This document shows, piece after piece, positions 1 to 7,234 of a stretch of DNA of 7,748 nt. The stretch is from an uncultured Oscillospiraceae bacterium (GTDB lineage Bacteria; Bacillota; Clostridia; Oscillospirales; Oscillospiraceae): NCBI GenBank assembly GCA_910579725.1, contig CAJTUD010000094.1:1-7748 (forward strand), in the 5' to 3' direction. The first letter of the stretch is position 1, and the number at the start of each line of letters is the position of its first letter. Below the pieces are notes generated by a model. That model searched no databases, was not told the DNA's origin, and worked only from the letters and a program-made list of their open reading frames with translations. A program made the translations under genes and the position numbers.

Positions 1-233
1 ATGCGGCGGCCCAGCTCCTGGGCGATGCGCTCCCGCAGCTCCGCGGCGGCGGCCCGGGTATAGGTGATAATCAGGAAATCGTCCAGATCCGCCTGCTCTT
101 CTCCCAGTACCCGGCGGAACAGCCGCTCTACCAGCACCCGGGTTTTGCCGCTGCCAGCGGCGGCGGATACCAGCACCCGTCCTCCCCGGTCCTCCACCAC
201 CTGCCGCTGGCTGCCGGTTAATTGGATTGCCAT
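1..233 (-). CDS. addA: AddA, ATP-dependent helicase/nuclease subunit A (N-terminal fragment)
   Basis: This is the 5' end of addA; the gene runs off the left edge of the window after 77 complete codons. AddA is the UvrD-like 3'-5' helicase and second nuclease subunit of the cytoplasmic AddAB complex, which resects double-strand breaks and loads RecA. Visible in the fragment are a Q-motif-like start (T6-x2-Q9), a Walker A motif SAAAGSGKT at residues 23-31 with K30 as the ATP-binding lysine, and helicase motif Ia in the stretch IITYTRAAAAELRERI (about 55-70). All are typical of AddA and in the expected order. The ATG at 233 is chosen because AGGAGG lies 7 bases upstream (241-246). The start lies inside the end of addB with a 16-bp overlap, so translation is probably coupled and the subunits made together. 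The C-terminal helicase motifs and the nuclease domain are outside the window. Identification is firm even though the gene is partial. Confidence 0.95.
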   Translation of the reverse strand, partial: MAIQLTGSQRQVVEDRGGRVLVSAAAGSGKTRVLVERLFRRVLGEEQADLDDFLIITYTRAAAAELRERIAQELGRR

Positions 234-3200
234 GGCCACCCCTCCTCTCCCGTCATCACGCTGATCTGTCCCCAGAACTCCTCCGGCTTTACCGGGCGCA
301 GAGGCCTGCACCGGTCCCCGCCCTCCCCGTCGGTAAAATTGCAGGCGGAGGCAAACTCGCAGTAGACGCAGGCGTTGTCGCTCTCGCTGGAGAAGCAGGG
401 GTCGGCGTCAATGACGCCTTCCCGGAGCTCCCGGGCAATTTTCTTCAGCAGGTGATCCACATACCGCTCCAGCTTGCCCAGCTCCTCGGCGGAGGCCAGT
501 CCGCCGCAGACGCCGCCCCGTCCTACAGACAGCGGCAGGAACCGCGGCTCCTCCAGGGCGCTGTGCTCCATGGCCCGGAGCACCTCCGGCCGGGAAAGCA
601 CCAGCCCGCTCCGGCGCAGCTCCCTGTCCAGGGCAGCCTGAAGCTCCTGCGGGGAAGTGCCCCGGGGCTTGCTGACCAGCACATCCCGGGCGGGCAGGTA
701 CAGCACGCCCGCCGGTATGATTTCATGGCCGAAGAGCGCCTGCCCCTCCCGCTTGAGTGCGAACAGATACAGCAGCATCTGAATGTTCAGTCCGTGGCAG
801 ACATCGCTGAGGCTGAAGGACTTTTTCCCGGACTTGTAGTCCACCACCCGCAGGTACAGCTTTCCCTCCGACAGCCAGCCGTCCACCCGGTCCACTCTTC
901 CCGCCACGGTGAGAGACGCTCCCCCGACCCGGACGGAGATGGGAGGCATGGCCTCTCCCTCCCCGAACCCCAGCTCGAAGGCCACAGGCACAAAGTCGGA
1001 GCTGGCCAGCTCCCCGGCCACGTTGGACACAATGGTCTTCACCGTCTTGCGCAGACGGCGGAAGAGATACTTGAAGCGCTCGTCCCGCTTGTCAAAGCCG
1101 GGCAGGGATTGATCCATGTACGATTGCACCGCCTCGTCGGTGAGGCATCCCAGCTCCCGCTCCCCCACTTGGGCAAACCCGCCCCGCTCCATGACGGCGC
1201 TGGTCACACGTTCCAGAATGAAATGAAGAAACGATCCCACCCGGGACGCATCGAACCCCGCGGGCGTCCTCTCCCGGGCCCGGAGTCCATAGCGCATGAA
1301 GTAGGAAAAGTGGCAGGAATTGATCTGGTCGATGCGGCTGGCAGACATGCGGCAGCTGGAGCCGTACAGCACCTCCACCGCCGAAGGGGAAAGCCGTCCC
1401 CGGTTCATACCCGCGGCCCTCTCCATGGCGGCCAGAGCCGCCCCATACCTCCCTGTCTCCGCGAAATAGCTCCACAGCGGCCCCCCCTGCTCCCCGCCCG
1501 CCAGCTCCAGGGCGGGCAGCGGCGCGGTGAGGCGGCGGAAACGGACGCCGCCGTCCCCGCTCTCCTTTACTCCCGGCAACAGCGTCCGGGTCCGTCCCAC
1601 TACAAAAGATGGCCGCAGCGCAGTTCCGCTCAGGTCCGCCCCCGGCCAGGAGATGAACAGCCGCTCCGACGGCTGGGCCAGCGCGGCATACAGGTTTTGC
1701 AGCTCCAAATGGAATGCCTCCATGCCGCTGGGAGCCAGTTCGATACCGTTTTCCAGCAGCCGCTCCCGGTCCTCCCGGGTGAAAAGCCCCGTACCTGCCT
1801 GCACAGCGGGCAGCACATGGTCGTTTGCCCCCATCAGAAACAGCACCTTGATCCGATGCCGGTCGTTGCGGGTAATCTGGCTGGCCTGAACCTGGTCCAG
1901 GGATACGGGGATAGTGCCCACGTCGTATTGCGTCAGCACCAGCTTGAGAAGCCGGGTGAACTCCTCTCCGTCCAGAGGCATATCCCCCAGCATATCCGCG
2001 AACTGATCCATCACGCCGCACAGCAGCTCCCACAGCTGGCCGTACTCCCGGGCCCGCTGGAGCTCTCCCAGCTCCTCCAGCCGGGCGGTGCGCTCCTCCA
2101 GCTGCCGGGCCAGCCCCAGCTCCTCCAGAAAGTCCCACAGCACCCGCAGCTTGCCGGCGGCTCCCTCCTGCTCCTTCAGTCCCAGGGCCAGACGGCTTAG
2201 GGGTCCCTGTATCCGGCGGCGGACGGCGTTGATCTCCGCCAGGGCAATCTCCTGCGCACTGGTGAACTCCTCCAACCAGCCGTCCGGGTTGGCGGTCCAG
2301 TCCTCCTCCCGGATCCACATGGACCCGTGAACGTCCCAGGTGATGACGTAGTTCTCCAGCTGGTCGCACTCTCCGTCGGTGATGCCCGCCAGCCCGGTTT
2401 TCAGCCAGCGGAACATGTCCTCGTACTCGTATCCGCCCGTTACCGCGTCCAGCGCTCCGGCCAGCAGGCTCAGCACCGGCTTTTCCAGCACGTCGCTGCG
2501 GCGGCTGAGATATACGGGAATGCCGAAGCGCTCGAACACATTCTCGATGGTGGCGGCATATTCGTCCAGGTTCCGGGCCGCCACGGCGATGTCCCGGAAC
2601 CGGCATCCAGTCTCCCGCACCAGCTCCAGGATTTTTGCCGCCGCGTACTCCGTCTCCGCGAACATATTCTCCGCCTTTACCAGCTCCACACCCCCGCAAT
2701 CCCCCGCCCAGGGCTCCACCGGTCCGAAAAACCGCTGCGCCAGATACTCCAGGGCGGTTTCCGGCGGCCTGACAGCCATGATTTCCACCGTACAGGGCAC
2801 GCCGCAGTCCGCGGCAAGACGCTCCAGGCGGCTCCGGGCCAGAATGCTCTGCCGGAACATATCCAGATCGCTGCCGTCTCCCAGCAGCGTCGCCGTCACC
2901 GACCCCGCGGTCCGCAGCAGAATTTCCAGCACCTTCAGTTCCTGGGCGGTGAAGTAGGTGAAGCCGTCCAGATACACATTCTTTCCGGCCCCATAGCCGG
3001 ATTCCTCCAGATGGTCGATGAGTTTCTCCATCTGATCCCGGCGGTCTGTTCCGCTCTGGTGGAGCCGGGCGAGGTAGGCGGCGTAGATCAGTGCCACGTC
3101 CCGCGCCTTTTCCCCGCTCATCCCCTCCAGGGCCGGCGCTATCTCCCCCAGGGTCTCCGGTTTCACCCGGCAGGCAGTCAGCTCGTCGCACAAGGCCACC

Positions 3201-3547
3201 AGCTCCTGAAGAAACGGAGCACGCCGGGAGGGCCGGGCGTACACTGTCAGCTGCGGCGCTGCCTCCCGCAGGGCCAACTGCATCAGCAGCAGCTTGCCCC
3301 CCGCGTCCAGAGTCCCGTCCGCCAGCGCTCCGGTTCGTTCCAGCACCCGTGTGGCCAGCTGCCGCAGGCTCAGCACCTCCGCATACCGGGAGGCCCCCGG
3401 GCCGCATACCCGGCAGAGGTCCCGCTCCGACCCGTGGGAGGCATGCTCCGGCACCAGCAGCAGCGCAGGCGCACGCCGGTCCCTGATCTCCTCCAGCACC
3501 CTCCGGGATTTCCCTGTGTTGGCCCGTCCCATCCAGATTCGCAGCAT
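218..3547 (-). CDS. addB: AddB, ATP-dependent helicase/deoxyribonuclease subunit B
   Basis: Complete 1109-residue AddB, close to the family's usual length of roughly 1150. It is the partner of AddA in the break-resecting helicase-nuclease; it recognises Chi and has one of the two nuclease domains. The protein opens with the nucleotide-binding loop GRANTGKS (residues 7-14, K13). The C-terminal RecB-type nuclease shows G-S-F-L-H with H775, VDRVDG with D886 and D889, and the catalytic VVDYKSGKK with D903 and K905. The four cysteines of the AddB iron-sulfur staple are present: C745 before the nuclease, and C1060-x2-C1063-x5-C1069 near the end. No key residue is missing. The frame is open upstream to 3625, but the ATG at 3547 is preferred. 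It has GGAGG 7 bases upstream, it gives the family-typical start MLRIWMGRA, and the likely promoter -10 element (3585-3590) lies inside the longer version. The stop overlaps the addA start by 16 bp. Confidence 0.97.
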   Translation of the reverse strand: MLRIWMGRANTGKSRRVLEEIRDRRAPALLLVPEHASHGSERDLCRVCGPGASRYAEVLSLRQLATRVLERTGALADGTLDAGGKLLLMQLALREAAPQLTVYARPSRRAPFLQELVALCDELTACRVKPETLGEIAPALEGMSGEKARDVALIYAAYLARLHQSGTDRRDQMEKLIDHLEESGYGAGKNVYLDGFTYFTAQELKVLEILLRTAGSVTATLLGDGSDLDMFRQSILARSRLERLAADCGVPCTVEIMAVRPPETALEYLAQRFFGPVEPWAGDCGGVELVKAENMFAETEYAAAKILELVRETGCRFRDIAVAARNLDEYAATIENVFERFGIPVYLSRRSDVLEKPVLSLLAGALDAVTGGYEYEDMFRWLKTGLAGITDGECDQLENYVITWDVHGSMWIREEDWTANPDGWLEEFTSAQEIALAEINAVRRRIQGPLSRLALGLKEQEGAAGKLRVLWDFLEELGLARQLEERTARLEELGELQRAREYGQLWELLCGVMDQFADMLGDMPLDGEEFTRLLKLVLTQYDVGTIPVSLDQVQASQITRNDRHRIKVLFLMGANDHVLPAVQAGTGLFTREDRERLLENGIELAPSGMEAFHLELQNLYAALAQPSERLFISWPGADLSGTALRPSFVVGRTRTLLPGVKESGDGGVRFRRLTAPLPALELAGGEQGGPLWSYFAETGRYGAALAAMERAAGMNRGRLSPSAVEVLYGSSCRMSASRIDQINSCHFSYFMRYGLRARERTPAGFDASRVGSFLHFILERVTSAVMERGGFAQVGERELGCLTDEAVQSYMDQSLPGFDKRDERFKYLFRRLRKTVKTIVSNVAGELASSDFVPVAFELGFGEGEAMPPISVRVGGASLTVAGRVDRVDGWLSEGKLYLRVVDYKSGKKSFSLSDVCHGLNIQMLLYLFALKREGQALFGHEIIPAGVLYLPARDVLVSKPRGTSPQELQAALDRELRRSGLVLSRPEVLRAMEHSALEEPRFLPLSVGRGGVCGGLASAEELGKLERYVDHLLKKIARELREGVIDADPCFSSESDNACVYCEFASACNFTDGEGGDRCRPLRPVKPEEFWGQISVMTGEEGWPWQSN
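241..246 (-). promoter_or_regulatory. Ribosome binding site of addA
   Basis: AGGAGG on the minus strand, 7 bases before the addA ATG at 233 and inside the last codons of addB. It fixes the addA start and supports coupled translation of the two overlapping genes. Confidence 0.8.
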
Positions 3548-3552
3548 GGCCG

Positions 3553-3559
3553 CCCCTCC
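3553..3559 (-). promoter_or_regulatory. Ribosome binding site of addB
   Basis: GGAGGGG on the minus strand; its GGAGG core is 7 bases from the ATG at 3547. It decides between this start and the upstream in-frame ATG at 3625, which I judge not to be used. Confidence 0.75.
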
Positions 3560-3584
3560 ATCGTTTGGTTGATTTGTTGGATTC

Positions 3585-3613
3585 AGTATATCAGATAGCG
3601 ATGCCGCCTTCAA
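3585..3613 (-). promoter_or_regulatory. Sigma-A-type promoter of addB-addA
   Basis: On the minus strand, TTGAAG (3613-3608) and TATACT (3590-3585) are separated by exactly 17 bp. Each hexamer is one or two bases off consensus. Transcription would start near 3578, leaving a leader of about 30 nt before the addB ATG. Placement and spacing fit, but this is a prediction from sequence only. Confidence 0.7.
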
Positions 3614-3654
3614 CCTGTCCCGCAAAAAATTCCCCCGGCCGCTCAGGCCCGGTC

Positions 3655-3683
3655 TTGAAAAAATGCGGCGGGCTGTGTATAAT
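3655..3683 (+). promoter_or_regulatory. Strong sigma-A-type promoter of the M3 peptidase gene
   Basis: TTGAAA (3655-3660) and a perfect TATAAT (3678-3683) are separated by exactly 17 bp. The expected start near 3690 gives a leader of about 48 nt. With only one mismatch in twelve positions it should be a strong housekeeping promoter, suggesting vegetative rather than sporulation-specific expression. It lies back to back with the addB promoter; the two -35 boxes are about 40 bp apart. Confidence 0.85.
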
Positions 3684-3737
3684 TAAAGCGGCATTGCCAA
3701 AACTGACCTTGTGTCAAGAAAGGATGAGAAAGCGAGA

Positions 3738-5942
3738 ATGAGAAAAAAACTTTTATCCCTGCTGTTGATCTTATCCCTGCTGATGTCCCTGAGCCCGGCA
3801 GCCCTGGCGGCAGAGGAGGAGGCTCGGGAGACCGATTTCTTCACCGACCAGTACCACGCCGACGTGGATTACGCCGACATGGCGTACCGCCGCATTGACA
3901 GCGAGCCGATTCTGAAGGAAATGGAGGAAATCCGGGCGCTGTTATCCGACGGCGCAAATGAAAAGAAGGTGGAGGAGACCTTCCAGAAATTTGCCGGTCA
4001 ATTTCTGGAAATTGTCACCATGTACCAGCTGCTGAACATCCGGACCTATCAGGATGTCACCGACAGCGAAGCGGCGGCGGAGCTGGAGTACGCCGACAGC
4101 TTGTACATGACCGTCGCCGACGCGCTGATCCTGCTGATTCAGGATATTCTGGAATCCCCCTGCGACAGCTTCCTGCGCGAGCAGCTGACGGCAGAGGACG
4201 TGGCGTATTACACCGAGTATGAAGCCCTGACCGAGGAGCAGATCACCCGTTCTGCCAAGGAGACCTCTCTGGAAAACGAGTACATGTCCGCCGCCTTCCA
4301 GATCTATACCGCCGAATATGAAGGCCGGAAGTGGGACGACGCTTCCGCTGCTGCGGCCCTGGCCGCCGGTGAGCTGGACCAGGAGACCTATACCACCATC
4401 TCCCGGGCCATTGCCAAAAACCAGAACGCCGCCATTGGTGATATTTATCTGCGGATGGTCTCCCTCCGCAAGGAGATCGCCAAGAGCTACGGCTATGACA
4501 ATTACGCCGACTATGCCTATACCGAGATTTACCAGCGCGACTACACCCAGCAGGAGATTCGCTCCTTCCATCAGGCGGTGAAGGAGTATATCGTTCCCCT
4601 GTACAACGCGCTGTATCCCCTGTACTATTATGAGTCCGACGATCCCGCTTTCTCTGGAGACTACGCGGGCGACATCGCGCTGGACATGATCGAGCCCTAT
4701 ATCAGCCGGCTTTCCAGCGAATTGGCCGAGGCATTTTCCTACATGCGGGATCACGGCCTTCATGACAGCGGCTACAGCGACACCAAGAGCGACGGCGGCT
4801 TCACCACCAATCTGGACAGCTATGGCGCGCCCTTTTATTTCAACGCGCCGTATGGAGACGTCTTCGATCTGACCACCGCAATCCATGAGTTCGGCCACTA
4901 CAACAATTTTTATTGGCAGCCCTCCGGCTGGAACGACGGCAGCAAGTCCATCGACATCGCCGAGGTTCATTCCCAGGCGCTGGAGCTGTTTTTTACCCGC
5001 TTCTATGAGGAGATCTTTGAAAGCGAGGATTCCGCCGCCGCCGTACAGGACTATTTGATTCTGACCATGCTGTCCAGCGCCATCATCAACGGCTGCCTCC
5101 ATGATGAGCTCCAGCAGTATGTCTATGCCACCGATAACGTCACCCTGGATCAGATCAATCAGGAGTTCTGCCGCCTGTGTAAAGATTACGGCCTGATCCC
5201 CGAGGACGACGAGCGTACGGAGATGTACAGCTGGTATCAGATTCCGCACACCTTCACCAGTCCCTGCTACTATATCAGCTACGCTGTCTCCGCGGCGGGA
5301 GCTTTCGCTTTCTGGCTGAACGCTCAGGAGGATTATTTTACCGCTGTGGACGACTATCTGAAGTTCACCGCCCTGGATTCCACCTATGGATTCCAGGAGA
5401 GTTTTGAAGAGCTGGATATGGAATCCCCTATTGATCCTGCGTATGTGGAGGATCTGGCGGACACCCTGTGGGAGGCCCTGGAAATCGACCAGCGCAGCGA
5501 AGCGCTGCCGCCGGTGGATCTTGCCGGAAACGAGTGGTTTGCTTCCGCCGCCGCCGCGCTGTACGCCGCCGGTATCATTACCAAGGACGAGGCAGGGTGC
5601 ATTTATCCCTACAACGACGCCACCTGGACTGACGCTGCCGCGCTGCTGTCCGTTCTGGCCGGTGAGGAGTACGCCGCCAAAGAGGAAGGCAAGGTCATCA
5701 CCCGCGTTGAATTTGCCAATATGATGGCCGCCCTTCTGGAGCTGGCGGACAACGCCAAATCGCCCTTCCCCGATACTGACGACGGCGCTGTGGCCGCCCT
5801 GGCCCGGCTGAATCTGGTCAGTGGCTACGCCGACGGAACCTTCCGGCCCGATCAGCCCCTTATGCGCGCCGAAATGTGGTCCGTCGTCTACCGCACAATT
5901 CTAAGCGCGCTCAGTCAGCTCGCCGGCGAGGCCGCAGCGTAA
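3738..5942 (+). CDS. Secreted M3-family oligoendopeptidase-like zinc peptidase with C-terminal SLH-like repeats
   Basis: A 734-residue exported metallopeptidase. Residues 1-24 form a signal peptide: MRKK, a leucine-rich core, then SPAALA before the probable cleavage site. The peptidase domain (about 30-590) carries the zinc site IHEFGH with H383, E384 and H387, and the third ligand is probably E409 in IAEVHSQALELFF. Near the end of this domain IPHTF (H504) is followed by tyrosines at 511, 512 and 515, matching the substrate-binding His/Tyr segment of M3 peptidases (PepF/thimet group). Residues about 593-725 look like two S-layer homology repeats. The first is degenerate (593-650). The second is clearer and has GYADGTFRPDQPLMRAEM from residue 696. 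Such repeats usually bind secondary cell-wall polymers, so the enzyme probably sits on the outside of the cell and cleaves oligopeptides there. The protein is visibly acidic. The ATG at 3738 is preferred over a GTG at 3711 because it places the signal peptide at the N-terminus; AAGGA lies 13 bases upstream, slightly far. It appears monocistronic. The exact substrate is unknown. Confidence 0.9.
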   Translation: MRKKLLSLLLILSLLMSLSPAALAAEEEARETDFFTDQYHADVDYADMAYRRIDSEPILKEMEEIRALLSDGANEKKVEETFQKFAGQFLEIVTMYQLLNIRTYQDVTDSEAAAELEYADSLYMTVADALILLIQDILESPCDSFLREQLTAEDVAYYTEYEALTEEQITRSAKETSLENEYMSAAFQIYTAEYEGRKWDDASAAAALAAGELDQETYTTISRAIAKNQNAAIGDIYLRMVSLRKEIAKSYGYDNYADYAYTEIYQRDYTQQEIRSFHQAVKEYIVPLYNALYPLYYYESDDPAFSGDYAGDIALDMIEPYISRLSSELAEAFSYMRDHGLHDSGYSDTKSDGGFTTNLDSYGAPFYFNAPYGDVFDLTTAIHEFGHYNNFYWQPSGWNDGSKSIDIAEVHSQALELFFTRFYEEIFESEDSAAAVQDYLILTMLSSAIINGCLHDELQQYVYATDNVTLDQINQEFCRLCKDYGLIPEDDERTEMYSWYQIPHTFTSPCYYISYAVSAAGAFAFWLNAQEDYFTAVDDYLKFTALDSTYGFQESFEELDMESPIDPAYVEDLADTLWEALEIDQRSEALPPVDLAGNEWFASAAAALYAAGIITKDEAGCIYPYNDATWTDAAALLSVLAGEEYAAKEEGKVITRVEFANMMAALLELADNAKSPFPDTDDGAVAALARLNLVSGYADGTFRPDQPLMRAEMWSVVYRTILSALSQLAGEAAA

Positions 5943-5984
5943 CGGTTCCTGAACGCCGTTCCCACGCGCTTCCCAAAAACTCCA

Positions 5985-6024
5985 GCGGGTCCCGGACGCT
6001 CTGCCGTCCGGGGCCCGCCTTTTT
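5985..6024 (+). terminator. Intrinsic terminator of the M3 peptidase gene
   Basis: A 14-bp GC-rich stem (5985-5998 with 6005-6018, one G-U pair) closes a 6-base loop and is followed by five T residues at 6020-6024. It begins 43 bp after the stop codon. A run of five A at 5976-5980 on the other side means it could also act weakly on transcripts from the right. Confidence 0.9.
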
Positions 6025-6026
6025 GT

Positions 6027-6064
6027 AAAAATCCGGGAAGCGGCTTTTGCACGCCACTCTCCCG
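6027..6064 (-). terminator. Probable intrinsic terminator of the glycosyltransferase gene
   Basis: Read on the minus strand, the bases directly after the TAA stop at 6065 form an imperfect 11-bp stem (6064-6053 with 6044-6034) with one bulged A, two G-U pairs and an 8-base loop. Two bases later comes a run of five T (6031-6027). It is weaker than the opposing terminator but correctly placed to end the collagen-like/glycosyltransferase transcript. Confidence 0.6.
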
Positions 6065-7147
6065 TTACGCTGGCTGCGCCTCCTGCTCCCGGAACCAGGC
6101 GCGGTTGAAACGGACCGCCGGGCAATCCGGCTTGTAAAACGCCGCCAGCTCATTGAAGGACTCCGCTCTTTTCTGGTCGCCCATACGGCTGTAGCAGACG
6201 CAGAGCTGGATACAGGGAAGATACCCATAGCAATCCGGAGAAACGAATCCGCCCCGCCGGTCATCCCGGGAGCAGGTCAGGGCCATGGCGTACCAATAAG
6301 CGGCCTGGCCATACCGTTCCTTCTGGAAAAACCAGCGCCCCGCCTCGCAGCAGACCTCCGCCCGGGGCCGGTCATAGGCAAAGGTGCGCCAAAGCGCCGT
6401 CAACGCCTCCTGGGGCCGGTCCAGCTGCTCAAGACAGCGGGCGCACAGACAGCATGCGTCGATGTTGTTCTCCACCCAGCCCCGGCCCTCCCCCAGAAAC
6501 GCTTCCAGTACAGACAGAGCCTCTGCCCACCGGCAGTGGCTGTAGAGTTCCCGGCCGTAGTAGAATTGCTCTCTTGGCTCCAGCTCCTTCCCGCCAGCCA
6601 GCAGCGCTTGATAGATTCTCAGATTCCGGTCCGGGTCGGAAGGGCGGGTTTTGCGGTGGGTAACGGCAAAGTCCGCATAAATGACCTTTCCCACAGGCGT
6701 GACCGCCTCGTGAACGGCCCCTGCCCAGCCCATCCCGGTCCTGTTTTTAATGAGCCGTTCCCGGTAGTAAGAGAAGGTGACGCGTCCGCTCCCGTCAAAG
6801 CCGGTGTGGTACGGAGCCATAACCACCGAGACGGCAGGGTCCAGCGTCTCCTTCATGGCAAGGAATGCCTTCTGGTCTGCCTCCAGAAGCACGTCGTCGG
6901 CGTCCAGCCACATACAGTAGTCCATGGAGGCGTGAGAAAAGGATTCATTCCGGGCGGCGGCGAAGTCGTCCCGCCAGGGAAAATCAAAAATCAAATCCGT
7001 AAATTGAGCGGCAATTTCCCTGGTCCGGTCGGTGGAACCGGTATCCACCACAATGATCTCGTCCACCAGTCCGGCCGCGCTTTTCAGGCCCCGCTCCAGT
7101 ACATCCTCCTCATTTTTTACAATCATGCACAGGCTGACGCTCGCCAT
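6065..7147 (-). CDS. GT2-family glycosyltransferase with TPR-like C-terminal half
   Basis: A 360-residue cytoplasmic glycosyltransferase with no signal peptide or membrane segment. The GT-A fold occupies about residues 1-165. SLCMIVKNEEDVL is the typical start, VDTGSTDRT (34-42) is the nucleotide-binding loop, WLDADD (80-85) holds the D-x-D metal/nucleotide-sugar site, and WAGAVHE (141-147) is the conserved acceptor-side motif ending in the likely catalytic acid. Residues about 190-345 are helical and TPR-like (for example the YYGRELYSHCRWAEALSVLE stretch and the segment from 311), probably for binding a protein acceptor. The C-terminal half is rich in cysteine, including a CC-x-C-x2-C cluster at 232-238 and C312, C316, C318. 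Start: the ATG at 7147 has AAGGAGG 6 bases upstream. It lies 87 bp downstream of a collagen-like gene on the same strand, so the best guess is O-glycosylation of that protein's threonines. The sugar donor cannot be read from sequence. Not to be equated with SunS or SgtA without comparison. Confidence 0.88.
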   Translation of the reverse strand: MASVSLCMIVKNEEDVLERGLKSAAGLVDEIIVVDTGSTDRTREIAAQFTDLIFDFPWRDDFAAARNESFSHASMDYCMWLDADDVLLEADQKAFLAMKETLDPAVSVVMAPYHTGFDGSGRVTFSYYRERLIKNRTGMGWAGAVHEAVTPVGKVIYADFAVTHRKTRPSDPDRNLRIYQALLAGGKELEPREQFYYGRELYSHCRWAEALSVLEAFLGEGRGWVENNIDACCLCARCLEQLDRPQEALTALWRTFAYDRPRAEVCCEAGRWFFQKERYGQAAYWYAMALTCSRDDRRGGFVSPDCYGYLPCIQLCVCYSRMGDQKRAESFNELAAFYKPDCPAVRFNRAWFREQEAQPA

Positions 7148-7153
7148 AGCGGA

Positions 7154-7160
7154 CCTCCTT
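7154..7160 (-). promoter_or_regulatory. Perfect ribosome binding site of the glycosyltransferase gene
   Basis: AAGGAGG on the minus strand with 6 bases to the ATG at 7147. This is full anti-Shine-Dalgarno complementarity at optimal spacing. The gene therefore has its own strong translation start and does not need coupling to the collagen-like gene 87 bp upstream. Confidence 0.9.
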
Positions 7161-7178
7161 AGGATTTATCGTGATATC

Positions 7179-7206
7179 GCTCACACCGACAGAAGTCGGC
7201 GTGAGC
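7179..7206 (-). other. Intercistronic hairpin between collagen-like and glycosyltransferase genes
   Basis: A 12-bp stem (7206-7195 with 7190-7179) and a 4-base loop. Read as minus-strand RNA, every pair forms, with one G-U; read as plus-strand RNA the same position is an A-C mismatch. This favours a role in the minus-strand transcript. No T-run follows on the minus strand, so it is not a standard terminator. It may stabilise the upstream message, mark a processing site, or act as a partial or factor-dependent terminator. The structure is clear; its function is not. Confidence 0.6.
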
Positions 7207-7234
7207 ACATAGTTTTGACTTTGCAGGCTTGTGC

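Noticed and set aside
227..2200. 657-codon open frame on the plus strand opposite addB
   Set aside because: It lies wholly antisense to addB, which has every expected motif. The translation is rich in Pro, Gln, His and Arg with no recognisable domain, as expected from the complement of a GC-rich gene.
1092..3407. 771-codon open frame on the minus strand in another frame of addB
   Set aside because: It overlaps addB out of frame, and its Gly/Arg/Ala/Pro-rich, low-complexity translation is typical of a frame shadow in GC-rich DNA.
2327..3598. 423-codon open frame on the plus strand antisense to addB
   Set aside because: No ribosome binding site that I can support, no domain, and it runs across the addB promoter.
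3548..3625. 26-residue N-terminal extension of AddB from an upstream ATG
   Set aside because: The extension covers the predicted -10 element and ribosome binding site and would push the nucleotide-binding loop away from the N-terminus, where the family has it.
3942..5249. 435-codon open frame antisense to the M3 peptidase gene
   Set aside because: Hydrophobic, Gly/Val/Ile-rich shadow of an acidic protein's gene; the coding strand has a signal peptide, zinc motif, promoter and terminator.
5941..5960. Small inverted repeat at the end of the peptidase gene as an operator or attachment site
   Set aside because: Arms are only 4-5 bp and overlap the stop codon; this is within chance expectation, and a strong terminator follows.
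6047..7162. 371-codon open frame on the plus strand opposite the glycosyltransferase
   Set aside because: It mirrors the glycosyltransferase gene, which has clear GT2 motifs and a perfect ribosome binding site; the plus-strand translation has no recognisable features.
7148..7234. A separate promoter for the glycosyltransferase gene
   Set aside because: I found AT-rich words such as GATAAA on the minus strand, but no -35 partner at suitable spacing and no convincing sporulation-sigma pattern. Co-transcription with the collagen-like gene is simpler.
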